NCBI GenBank assembly: GCA_036504535.1
Contig: DASXUY010000054.1
Location: 1 to 64,000, forward strand
Reading direction: 5' to 3'
From: JARLGU01 sp036504535
Lineage (GTDB): Bacteria; Armatimonadota; Armatimonadia; Armatimonadales; Capsulimonadaceae
DNA: 64,000 nt
Both the position numbers and the translations under genes were made by a program. Below, piece after piece: positions 32,634 to 41,032 of the stretch (the first letter of the stretch is position 1; each line of letters begins with the position of its first letter). Below the pieces are notes generated by a model. The model did no database searches, was not told the DNA's origin, and was given only the letters and a program-made list of their open reading frames with translations.

Positions 32634-32905
32634 ACGAGTTTTGCTAGTTCGATAACAGGAGTAAGTAGCTTATTCCGAGCTGAGTTGTGCGAAGCGACAA
32701 CCCACCCGCCCGAAACGGGATGGAAACTTGCTTGGGCACTACGATTCTTGTGATTGGCAATGCCTCAGCCAGTTTCCTTCCCGTTGCGGGAAGGTGCCGA
32801 GTCCGCGAGGCGGATGGGTCCGCGCGAAACGTATCTCGTCGTAGCCGAGCTAGGTCGCGGCCAACGATTATCAACAGCGGTCAAATTCGAACTAGCAAAA
32901 CTCGT
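32634..32905. mobile_element. 272-bp stretch bounded by 19-bp inverted repeats (MITE-like)
   Basis: ACGAGTTTTGCTAGTTCGA at the left end is exactly inverted as TCGAACTAGCAAAACTCGT at the right end. TTACT occurs next to both ends (32627-32631 and 32905-32909) and may be a target duplication, though not perfectly positioned. The inside has no gene. It contains a TTTCCTTCCCG/CGGGAAGG hairpin followed by GGCGGATGGG, which is also found at about 35891-35954. Confidence 0.5.
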
Positions 32906-32918
32906 TACTAAGTTCCAG

Positions 32919-33443
32919 TGGGTCGGAGACCCTATCCTCAATTACTAACCACGTACTTCAGTGCGTGGTGGCTCTTCGATGCCGTGATCAACCCATGCAA
33001 CGTGGCCCCGCCCAATTTCCTGTGGGTCGGAGACCCTATCCTCAATTACTAACCACTACTTCAGTGCGTGGTGGCTCTTCGACACCTTGATCAACCCATG
33101 CAACGTGTTTCCGCCGCCGTTATCCTGTGGGTCGGAGACCCTATCCTCAATTACTAACCACGTACTTCAGTGCGTGGTGGCTCTTCGATGCCGTGATCAA
33201 CCCCTGCAACGTGGCTCCGCCGTCTTTATCCTGTGGGTCGGAGACCCTATCCTCAATAACTAACCACGTACTTCAGTGCGTGGTGGCTCTTCGATGCCGT
33301 GATCAACCCATGCAACGTGGCTCCGCCGCCGTTATCCTGTGGGTCGGAGACCCTATCCTCATTTACTAACCACGTACTTTAGTGCGTGGTGGCGTCATCA
33401 GTGCGTGGTGGCGTCATCAGTGCGTGGTGGCTTCTCAGCGTCA
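32919..33443 (+). repeat. Tandem array of five ~105-bp units plus short degenerate tail
   Basis: Units begin TGGGTCGGAGACCCTATCCT at 32919, 33023, 33128, 33234 and 33340 (periods 104-106 bp). Each has the palindrome ACCACGTACTTCAGTGCGTGGT and a tail TCTTCGATGCCGTGATCAAC with small differences. After the fifth palindrome a 19-bp piece (GTGCGTGGTGGCGTCATCA) is repeated about three times. The whole unit is conserved, with no unique spacers. One inverted copy lies at 5918-5997. Confidence 0.95.
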
Positions 33444-33860
33444 CCAGACATCACGGTATAGTGGACCCAATCCTCATTCACTACCCGTACCTCCCAGCCC
33501 ATGCTGCCTCCAAGACCTATCCACTACCCTTTCCCCAAACATACAAACATACGAACTTATTTTACACTCATATTGATATAATATCCCCAAATAAGTGGTA
33601 CAATTTCAGTAGAGGCGAATAACCCAAAGCGGTCGCCCTCCATACCTTGACAACCTACCGCGATGCATCAGCATGCACCGATCCATACCCCATGGTGCCG
33701 CAAGACTCGCGTGCGGGGCGCACACCGCGCATGATTTCGCCCAACACGCATATTATGCGCGGTAAATTCGACCCCTTATGCTTATTATCCACTAATTTCA
33801 TACCACTCACGAGGAAAACTCATACCCACCTCCTTTTTCAAAATTATGAGCGAGTACAGC
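33444..33860. other. AT-rich intergenic region with a possible tiny ORF
   Basis: No gene of normal size. On the minus strand a 12-codon frame (ATG at 33823, ending at 33785, encoding MSFPREWYEISG) follows a strong GGAGGTGGG site. It lies 38 bp downstream of the GH27 stop and could be a micro-ORF or chance. The stretch at about 33560-33605 is AT-rich with TATAAT and TACAAT hexamers. GTGGTACAAT there is also seen on the minus strand near 3010. Confidence 0.35.
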
Positions 33861-35825
33861 TTAACTCCCCGAGGATTTCCCAACCTTTATCAGCACGGCC
33901 CCGTGAGCCGGGACATCCACCGAGTACGAACCGGTGATCATACCAAGATCCTTATGGAGCCAGAGATCTCGAGCTGGCTGAGTACCGTTCAAGCCTATCT
34001 CGGAAAGCAGAACGCTGCCCTTGGATGATTCGGTACCGGTGTTGATTAACCCAACAGCCACGGTACCGTCGGAAAGCGGCCGCCACCAGACTTCGACCAT
34101 TGAAGTGCTTGCGAGTTTGCCAGCAGCGCGACCAAGCGGGTCTTGATTGATATCGAGAACCTCGTCGTTGGTGAGCACGGCAAGGGTGAACTCGTCCAGC
34201 TTCTTCATATCGCAGCCGATTAGGAGAGGTGACGCCAGTAGGCTCCACATGGTCATGTGCACGATCTGCTCGTTCTGTGTGAGCTTTGATGGATGCGGGC
34301 TCCCCCACCCTACTTGACCAACCACCAGCATGTCGGGGTCGTTCCAGTGGCCGGGACCAGCATACTTTTCGAGCCCGTTCTGAGCCTCGTAGATCCCATG
34401 CATACTGCGCCATGTGTCCGTAATATCGCCCGTAGTCCGCCAGCAGTTGCCGCCCAAACTAGCACCCCACGATGCGACGTTGCCCATTCCGTACTGGCAG
34501 AAGCTGAAGAGGATATCGCGACTTACCTTGCTAAGCGCCTCGCCCATCACGGCATACGGCTTTTGTTTGGCCTCTAACGAATTGTCGCCCTTGACGATCC
34601 CGCCGTAGCTGCACCAGTCGTACTTGAGGTAGTCAAAGCCCCAGTCGGCATACGACGCCGCATCCTGAGCCTCATGCTGATAGCTGCCCTCAAAGCCACC
34701 GCACGTTTTCGGTCCAGGCGACGAGTACAGGCCGATCTTGAGCCCGCGCTGATGTACATAGTCCGCCAGCGACGTCATATTCGGAAACTTACTATTCGAC
34801 TGGATTTTCCCCGCCTCATCGCGCCCCGCTTCCCAGCAGTCGTCGATGTTCACATACTGATAGCCGTGCGCAGCAAGCCCGCTGGTGATCATCGCGTCCG
34901 CTGCGTCCCTCACCTTGGCGTCGGAAATATTGCCAGCCCACACGTTCCACGAGTTCCAGCCCATCGGCGGAGTCTGCGCCAGCTTATGGTCACCACTAAC
35001 AAACGTCAGCTTTCGCTTGGTTGCCCCAGCTGCGTTCTTGACCGTTATCGTCGCAACAGTCGTACCAACAGCTTTGATCGATCCGGAGATAATCCCGGTT
35101 CTGGGGTCAAGTGCCACTCCAGCCGGCAGACCGATGGCACCATAGGTGAGCGGTGCATCGCCCGTCGCAGGGACCAGGAACAGAAACGGGCGCCCCGGTG
35201 TCGCCCCGACAGCCTTAGGCCCGTGGATACCGGGAAGCGGCGTCACCGGCGGGACGGTCATGCGAGGAGGATCGTTCGGTACCGACACAGCGGGAAGCGC
35301 AACCGGGCGAAGCTTGGCGTCTGGCGCCATCGTGATTTGGGCATCTCCCCAATCGGCGTGATCGCAAGTGATACCGTCACCGCCATCGGTCGCAACCAGG
35401 CGCAGCGTCTTTGCGCCTGTTAAGTCGACATTGACAGACTTGGCTTCGTCGCCAACACGCATCACTGGCGTCGACAGAACGCGTTTGCCATCGATGTCAA
35501 CGGCGAACGCAACCGACCCAGATGAGCACGCTTCATCGTCGACTCCAACGCGAGCCGTGAACCGCGTGGCCTCGCCGTGGAGATCGATTAGCATGACAAA
35601 CGCAGCATGAGACCCGATACCGTGCTCGAATACGGTCTTCTTAATCGTTAACGGCGCATTATCAACAGAGCGCTTCGGTCGAGGCGACGCGTACTCTTGA
35701 TCAGCCATCGACAAATTGAGCGATTCGATCCAGACGCTCCCCGGCGGTGTTTCGGCCTGCGCTGGCGAGGCTGGGCAAAATGCTATGGCGGCAAGAGCAG
35801 TTGCGAATAGCACAGGAAGCTTCAT
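33861..35825 (-). CDS. Secreted alpha-galactosidase, GH27, with NPCBM and Ig-like domains
   Basis: A 654-aa exported enzyme. Domain order: signal peptide (MKLPVLFATALAAIAFCPAS, cleaved near AQA-ET); NPCBM sugar-binding domain (about 28-165, FEHGIGSHAAF, DHADWGDAQI); putative-Ig/He_PIG domain (about 200-275, LPAGVALDPRTGIISG); GH27 barrel from about 285 (PPMGWNSWN, NIDDCWE). The nucleophile by family precedent is the Asp in LKYDWCSYGG, and the acid/base is in the DITDTW motif. It releases alpha-galactose or beta-L-arabinopyranose outside the cytoplasm. The start at 35825 has AAAGGA 9 nt upstream. It is in the sugar cluster. Confidence 0.94.
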   Translation of the reverse strand: MKLPVLFATALAAIAFCPASPAQAETPPGSVWIESLNLSMADQEYASPRPKRSVDNAPLTIKKTVFEHGIGSHAAFVMLIDLHGEATRFTARVGVDDEACSSGSVAFAVDIDGKRVLSTPVMRVGDEAKSVNVDLTGAKTLRLVATDGGDGITCDHADWGDAQITMAPDAKLRPVALPAVSVPNDPPRMTVPPVTPLPGIHGPKAVGATPGRPFLFLVPATGDAPLTYGAIGLPAGVALDPRTGIISGSIKAVGTTVATITVKNAAGATKRKLTFVSGDHKLAQTPPMGWNSWNVWAGNISDAKVRDAADAMITSGLAAHGYQYVNIDDCWEAGRDEAGKIQSNSKFPNMTSLADYVHQRGLKIGLYSSPGPKTCGGFEGSYQHEAQDAASYADWGFDYLKYDWCSYGGIVKGDNSLEAKQKPYAVMGEALSKVSRDILFSFCQYGMGNVASWGASLGGNCWRTTGDITDTWRSMHGIYEAQNGLEKYAGPGHWNDPDMLVVGQVGWGSPHPSKLTQNEQIVHMTMWSLLASPLLIGCDMKKLDEFTLAVLTNDEVLDINQDPLGRAAGKLASTSMVEVWWRPLSDGTVAVGLINTGTESSKGSVLLSEIGLNGTQPARDLWLHKDLGMITGSYSVDVPAHGAVLIKVGKSSGS

Positions 35826-35887
35826 CAGTTCAGTCCTTTTAGGTAACTCGATAGGAAAGGCACACCACACGGTGTTCGCATTTACAC

Positions 35888-35955
35888 AAGTTTCCTTCCC
35901 GCTTCGGGAAGGTGGCAGTCAGACGCAAGATATCTTGCGCCTGACTGACGGATGG
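35888..35955. repeat. Hairpin-rich repeat between GH27 and GH95
   Basis: TTTCCTTCCCGCTTCGGGAAGG (a hairpin) is followed by a 32-bp palindrome (35916-35947: CAGTCAG, then CGCAAGATATCTTGCG, then CTGACTG) and GACGGATGGG. The first hairpin and the closing GGATGGG are shared with the interior of the inverted-repeat element at 32634-32905, so both belong to a dispersed repeat family. Confidence 0.6.
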
Positions 35956-35960
35956 GCTTC

Positions 35961-38195
35961 TTACTTTTGGGGCGTAACATAGTAAATGCCACCCGCCTCG
36001 GCCATCCATTCCGTGACATTGCCGTCCCGCTGCGTGGCAACCTTGACGCCGTTCGTTGCAATGTCAATTGCGATGCTAGACGCTATACGACAGGGACCGT
36101 CCAATTTAGCATGCACCGCAGCATGGGTGACGCGCCCATCCTGCCACGCGATGTCAACAGTGAACCCGCCGCGCGCCTTAAGGCCGCGGACGCTGCCTGT
36201 TGGCCAGGCGGACGGAAGCGCTGGCAGCAGATTGATCGCGCCAGTCTGGCTCTGAATCAGCATCTCGGCGATAGCGGCCGTGGCGCCGAAGTTGCCGTCG
36301 ATCTGAAACGGAGGGTGAGCATCGAACAGGTTGGCGTACGTGCCGCCACGGTTCTCATAATCGACGCTTTCAGCGTTAACCGGTGTCATCAAGTTGCGTA
36401 ACAGGAGGTACGCGTGGTCGCCGTCGCCAAATCGTGCCCAGAATGATGTCTTCCAGGCTCGCGACCAGCCAGTGCCGCCATCGCCGCGTGCTTCGAGCGA
36501 CTTCCGTGCTGCGGCAGCAAGATCAGGAGTGAGCGACGGCGAGATCTGGCGACCTGGATAGACGGCGAAAAGGTGGGAAACATGACGGTGCTTGTCATCG
36601 GGATCGTCGCGGTCGTCCAACCATTCCTGCAACTGGCCCCATTTGCCGATCTTTGGCCCAATGAGCCGGTCGCGCATCGAAAGCGCGACAGCACGATAGT
36701 CGCTGTAGACCTCTAGAGTGTCGCACGCTTCGATATAGTTGGTGAGGAGGTCCCAGATAATCTGGTGGTCGTAGCTCACGCCATCCTCGGTTGGCCCATG
36801 CTCCGGCGACCAGCCGTCCGGCGCGACAAGGGAACCGTCGGGAAGTGGCTTAAGCTGATCTTCCCAGAACTCGACCGTTTCCTTGAGGAGCGGATAGGCA
36901 ACATCGGCAAGATACGCCTTGTCGCCTGTGAACGCGTAATGTTCAAAGAAGTGCTGACAGTACCACGCGTTCGCGGGTTTGTTCCACACAAATGTGTGCC
37001 CGCCCCGAGGCGACGTTTCTGTCCGAAGCGTCCAACCGCGCACATCGCGGCCCGGCTTCTGAAACTGTGCTTCGACTTGGGTGTGCTTGCGGAAAACGGG
37101 AACCTGAACGCGAATAAGGTCCAGCATCGGGACATGGCATTCCGAAAGGTTTGTCACCTCCGCTGGCCAGTAGTTCATCTGAATGTTGATATTAGAGTGG
37201 TAATCACTCTGCCACGGCGGAGTATTGCTATCATTCCAAAGACCTTGTAGGTTCGCCGGTAGGTTGCCTGAACGCGACGATGAGATAAGGAGGTATCGCC
37301 CAAACTGGAAGTACAACGCGCAAAGCTCAGGGTCGGAATCGAAGTCGGCGAACTCACGAAGCCGCTGATCGGTGGGAGACGCGGAGTGCTCAGGAGGTGA
37401 CGTGCCAAGGTCAATGGCGACCCGATCAAACAGGGATCGATAGTCAGCCACGTGGGCTGCGCGAAGCTCGCCAAACGACATCGCCCAGGCGTCTTCCAGC
37501 GCGGCAGCGACCGCCTCGTGGGGGTGTTCGCCAGTCCAGTTCTTATCGTAGTCCAGGGCGTAGTCCGTGCCCGCCGCAAGGAGCAACACGAGTTCGTCGC
37601 ACGCTTCGAAGGTGAGCCCGGCGCTCGATTTGAACAGCGTACCGGTTGACGCGATCACGCGCAGGCGAGCTTCGTACTGCTGACCGTTAGGCAACGCGCC
37701 CGCAAGTACGAGTTCGTCGCTATCGAATGTCGTTGTTTCGCCGTGTGCGCCAGTGAGTTGAATGGTGCCCGTAAGTGAGCCACGCTTGCTGGCACGGTAT
37801 CGGCAGGCGATCACCTGCCCGGGTGCCGACGCGAAATACTCGCGGGTGAACGTTACGCCTCCAGAGACGTATTCGACGTCAGCCAGCGAGCGCGTGATAT
37901 CGAGGCTCCGACGGTATCGTGTCGGGACATGATCTGAAAACGTCACAAAAATGTCGCCGAAAGCCTGGTAAGCGCCAAGATCAGGAGACTTTTGCGCACA
38001 GACCTCGGTACCGGTCCAGAGGGTGTTCTCATTGAACTGGATCCGGTCGCACGGAACGCCGCCAAAGATCATTGCGCCGAGGCGACCGTTTCCAATAGGC
38101 AGGGCTTCAGTCTCCCAATCGGCTGCTGGCTTGTCGTAGGTAAGCGTGAAATGAGCGCTGTCGTTTTGAGTCGAGATTTTGGTTTGTGTGGGCAT
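35961..38195 (-). CDS. Alpha-L-fucosidase-type glycoside hydrolase, GH95
   Basis: A 744-aa inverting fucosidase or galactosidase. It has an N-terminal beta region (LPIGNGRLGAMIFGG, FNENTLWTG), an (alpha/alpha)6 barrel and a C-terminal beta domain. By comparison with Bifidobacterium AfcA, the catalytic network is represented by the two Asn of NINIQMNYW, the Glu of GWSPEHGP and the Asp of FQIDGNFGA. It probably removes 1,2-linked alpha-L-fucose or L-galactose from xyloglucan or related glycans. No signal peptide, so it may act in the cytoplasm on imported oligosaccharides. The ATG at 38195 has only a weak GGAAA site; an open frame extends 14 codons further. Confidence 0.95.
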   Translation of the reverse strand: MPTQTKISTQNDSAHFTLTYDKPAADWETEALPIGNGRLGAMIFGGVPCDRIQFNENTLWTGTEVCAQKSPDLGAYQAFGDIFVTFSDHVPTRYRRSLDITRSLADVEYVSGGVTFTREYFASAPGQVIACRYRASKRGSLTGTIQLTGAHGETTTFDSDELVLAGALPNGQQYEARLRVIASTGTLFKSSAGLTFEACDELVLLLAAGTDYALDYDKNWTGEHPHEAVAAALEDAWAMSFGELRAAHVADYRSLFDRVAIDLGTSPPEHSASPTDQRLREFADFDSDPELCALYFQFGRYLLISSSRSGNLPANLQGLWNDSNTPPWQSDYHSNINIQMNYWPAEVTNLSECHVPMLDLIRVQVPVFRKHTQVEAQFQKPGRDVRGWTLRTETSPRGGHTFVWNKPANAWYCQHFFEHYAFTGDKAYLADVAYPLLKETVEFWEDQLKPLPDGSLVAPDGWSPEHGPTEDGVSYDHQIIWDLLTNYIEACDTLEVYSDYRAVALSMRDRLIGPKIGKWGQLQEWLDDRDDPDDKHRHVSHLFAVYPGRQISPSLTPDLAAAARKSLEARGDGGTGWSRAWKTSFWARFGDGDHAYLLLRNLMTPVNAESVDYENRGGTYANLFDAHPPFQIDGNFGATAAIAEMLIQSQTGAINLLPALPSAWPTGSVRGLKARGGFTVDIAWQDGRVTHAAVHAKLDGPCRIASSIAIDIATNGVKVATQRDGNVTEWMAEAGGIYYVTPQK

Positions 38196-38277
38196 TACGG
38201 GTTTCCGAGGATGGACGAGGACCAATGTATCCCTCACTCGCCGTCGATGGCGCGGAAAGGGTCAAGGCGCAGCCTGG

Positions 38278-39747
38278 CTAGTTGGCGGTAGCGCGTGCGA
38301 AGGACTCCTCGCGTGCGAGCCATTCCGACCTTGTGGCAGCGTTGGGCAGGAACGTTTCTGGGTCGAACGAGTTGCGGCACACTTGACGCGCCTCTTCCCA
38401 GCTTGCCACAGCGCCGCTCCCGACCATTTGTGTAAGCACGTTGCCGACAGCTGTGGCCTCGCCCGGCCCGGCGACAACCGGGATGCCGCACGCATCGGCG
38501 GCAAGCTGGTTGAGCAGCAGGTTTTTTGTGCCGCCGCCAACGATGTGAAGCACCTCAAACTTGGTGCCTACGACGCCTTCGATGGCGTGCAAAGTCCGTC
38601 GATAAGCAAGCGCAAGGCTGTCGAGACAGCAGCGGATCAGTTCTGCGTCGCCGCTCGGCGGTGTCTGGCCGGTTTCAATGCAAGCCGCTCGCAATTCGGT
38701 AGGCATGTCGGCCGGCGCTAGGAAGCGATGGTGCGTGGCGTCAACCACTGGCCCGTCAGGAGGTGCGCCAGCCGCAAGCATAGTGAGCGTGGCGTAATCG
38801 TATTCGCGGCCTGCCCGGGCGAGGGAGCGGCGGCACTCTTGAACCAGCCAGAGGCCCATGATGTTCTTAAGCAGGCGAGTGGCGCCTCGGACACCGATTT
38901 CATTGCTCAGGCCCATCTTGTAAGCATCAAGTCCGAGCACCGGAGTTTCGCTCTCGATGCCCAGTAGCGACCAGGTGCCCGACGAGATATACGCCCAGGT
39001 CTTGCCGTCGATGGCGGGCACTGCGGCGACCGCGCTGGCTGTATCGTGTCCGCCGGTAGCCCGCACAACCGTTCCGCCGGGAGTAGTACCATACGTTGCC
39101 CCGGGCTTCACGATAGGTTGGAGGAAGTGATACGGCAGTCCGAGTCGGTCCAAGAGCCTCGTGTTCCAGGTCTGGGTGCGTGGATCAAGCATCTGGGATG
39201 TGCTTGCGATTGTTAGCTCACTGGCACCAGCAGGGTTGCCAACCAGCGCACTTGCCAGAAGGTCAGGCATGAAGAGCAGTCTAGCCGCTTTGGCGAGGAC
39301 GTCGGGGCTCCGCTTCTGTATGGCGCGAACCTGAAAGAGCGTGTTGAATGGCATCAACTGGATACCTGTTTCGGCCCAAAGGTCCTCGCCAGACATGCGG
39401 CCGAGGGTTTCGTCCATGGCGGCCCCGTGCGATGCGTCGCGGTAACAGGCCGGATCCTCGATTAGTTCGCCAGCGGCATCGATAAGACCAAAGTCGACGC
39501 CCCACGTGTCAACGGCGACACCGGACAGCTTGTGATCGGCCTCTGCCGCCTTGAGGATGCCGCGGATCTGCGAAACGATCTCGCGGTAGTCCCAGCGCCA
39601 GACACCGTCAGGGCCAGGCTCTTTGGCGTCACCCGTGGTCGGAAAGCGCCCTGCTTCGCTAAGGGTTAGCTTCTGGCCATCGAATTCGGCGAGCACGCCG
39701 CGTCCGCTTTCGGCTCCAAGGTCGAATGCTAAAAATGTCTGATTCAT
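38278..39747 (-). CDS. rhaB: Rhamnulokinase (FGGY sugar kinase)
   Basis: A 489-aa kinase that phosphorylates L-rhamnulose (or the L-fuculose analogue) with ATP. The N-terminal LAFDLGAESGRG motif and GVAVDTWGVDFGLI are RhaB-specific rather than general FGGY, and the ATP-binding HIVGGGTKN motif is complete. It is cytoplasmic. The start at 39747 (MNQTFLAFDLG) has GAGGAG about 12 nt upstream. It is placed between GH95 and a URO-D-like gene. No rhamnose isomerase or aldolase is seen in the window. Confidence 0.94.
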   Translation of the reverse strand: MNQTFLAFDLGAESGRGVLAEFDGQKLTLSEAGRFPTTGDAKEPGPDGVWRWDYREIVSQIRGILKAAEADHKLSGVAVDTWGVDFGLIDAAGELIEDPACYRDASHGAAMDETLGRMSGEDLWAETGIQLMPFNTLFQVRAIQKRSPDVLAKAARLLFMPDLLASALVGNPAGASELTIASTSQMLDPRTQTWNTRLLDRLGLPYHFLQPIVKPGATYGTTPGGTVVRATGGHDTASAVAAVPAIDGKTWAYISSGTWSLLGIESETPVLGLDAYKMGLSNEIGVRGATRLLKNIMGLWLVQECRRSLARAGREYDYATLTMLAAGAPPDGPVVDATHHRFLAPADMPTELRAACIETGQTPPSGDAELIRCCLDSLALAYRRTLHAIEGVVGTKFEVLHIVGGGTKNLLLNQLAADACGIPVVAGPGEATAVGNVLTQMVGSGAVASWEEARQVCRNSFDPETFLPNAATRSEWLAREESFARATAN

Positions 39748-39915
39748 AGTGGTCTGAAACTCCTCTGGGAATTCGGCGAAACCGGCAGACACGCAACGAG
39801 GCGAGAGCGGTACGCTTGAAAATTGGGTAACGGATAGCGGATGGGCGGCGACTCCGTCATATATCGTCTATCAAGTTCGCGTTTGCTTCTCGGATTCCTT
39901 GTTTAGAAAGCCGGT

Positions 39916-41001
39916 TCATTGCGAAATCAGGATCGCACGCTGAACAGCGTCAGTAAAGTACCGATAGTTATCGAAGGAGATGTCGGCAGAGACCGAGTGG
40001 TCTATCGACGGCAAGTACCCGCCTTCGACGATTACCGGGCGAAGGCGCTCAAACTCGGCATCAATCGCGGCAGGGCCCTGAGCGACTACCCGCTTGTCGA
40101 AGCCGCCGACCATTCGAAGGTCGCGACCAAACTGGCGGCGCAGCTCGACAGGGTCCATACCGGCCGCGACTTCGCACGGTCCCACACCGTTGATGCCAAT
40201 GGAAAGGTAATCCGGTAGAAGCAGTCGAAGATCGCCGTCGCTATCATGCCAGGTGAACTCGACACCGATCTCGTGAGCTCTTTCCATCGCTTTCTTGTAT
40301 CGGGGCAAGATCATAGAGCGGAAGAGAGCGGGAGACATAAATGGGCCATTCTTGCCCGCAATGTCCTCGCCGAACCCCATTACGTCAATGGTAACAAGCG
40401 AAGGAAGTCGGCGCAGACCCTCCATCACCACCGCGAGGTAGCGCTCGAAAAGCTCCTCGACAGCGTCGGGGGCGTCGTATAGCAGGTATGAGGCGCCTTC
40501 AATGCCAGCGAGCGACCGGAGAGTCCAGTAATAGCAGCCAGCGTCGAGCATAACGACGCAATCCGTGCTGGTGGCAACGCGGACGCGTTCTTCCCAGGCC
40601 GCGTCAAACCGTGAGTCCATGTCGGAAACGTCGAAATGCTCATCGAGCAGCCGCCATAGGTCGTCGCCAGTTTTGACAGGGAAGTCGATCCATTCAGGAA
40701 ATGACGTTTGGTACTTGAAATTGCGAACAGTCCGTCCGTAGAGATCGATGGATGTGACCGTGGTGTCGTCTTCAGAGAGTACCTTTTGCTCGAACGCGGG
40801 ATGGAGTCCGGCGGTGCCTGTGACATTGACCACGCGCAAGGGGGTGAGGCCTAGGTAAGCATTCACATCAGTCACGTCGCCAGGAAGGCCCTCGGTATGC
40901 CAACGCGCCAGCGTGTCAAACCATGGCCCAACCAGATGGAGGGGACGTCGGTCAACGGGTTCGTAGCGCATCGTACGAAGAAACCGTTCATTTTCAGTCA
41001 T
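39916..41001 (-). CDS. Uroporphyrinogen decarboxylase (URO-D) superfamily protein
   Basis: A 361-aa TIM-barrel protein starting MTENERFLRTMRYEPVDRRP, the usual opening of the non-haem URO-D-like subgroup that includes corrinoid methyltransferases (MtaA/CmuA-like). DDTTVTSIDLYGRTVRN, VMGFGEDIAGKNGPFMSP and WHDSDGDL are visible, as well as GGFDKRVVAQG. The authentic HemE Arg/Asp decarboxylation residues are not obvious, so haem synthesis is unlikely. Its position in a sugar cluster suggests an uncharacterised role in carbohydrate or methoxy-group metabolism, which is inference. Weak GAGTGG precedes the ATG at 41001. Confidence 0.85.
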   Translation of the reverse strand: MTENERFLRTMRYEPVDRRPLHLVGPWFDTLARWHTEGLPGDVTDVNAYLGLTPLRVVNVTGTAGLHPAFEQKVLSEDDTTVTSIDLYGRTVRNFKYQTSFPEWIDFPVKTGDDLWRLLDEHFDVSDMDSRFDAAWEERVRVATSTDCVVMLDAGCYYWTLRSLAGIEGASYLLYDAPDAVEELFERYLAVVMEGLRRLPSLVTIDVMGFGEDIAGKNGPFMSPALFRSMILPRYKKAMERAHEIGVEFTWHDSDGDLRLLLPDYLSIGINGVGPCEVAAGMDPVELRRQFGRDLRMVGGFDKRVVAQGPAAIDAEFERLRPVIVEGGYLPSIDHSVSADISFDNYRYFTDAVQRAILISQ

Positions 41002-41032
41002 GGGGTACCACTCGCGCCACCCGCTCTGGATG

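Noticed and set aside
31861..32634. 257-codon plus-strand open frame opposite GH127
   Set aside because: Antisense shadow of the GH127 gene without family motifs or a ribosome binding site.
32919..33443. CRISPR-like array
   Set aside because: The whole ~105-bp unit is conserved with no unique spacers, and no cas gene is present. It is a tandem repeat, not a CRISPR array.
39916..41001. Authentic HemE uroporphyrinogen decarboxylase
   Set aside because: The N-terminal and active-site pattern is that of the non-haem URO-D-like subgroup, and no haem genes are nearby.
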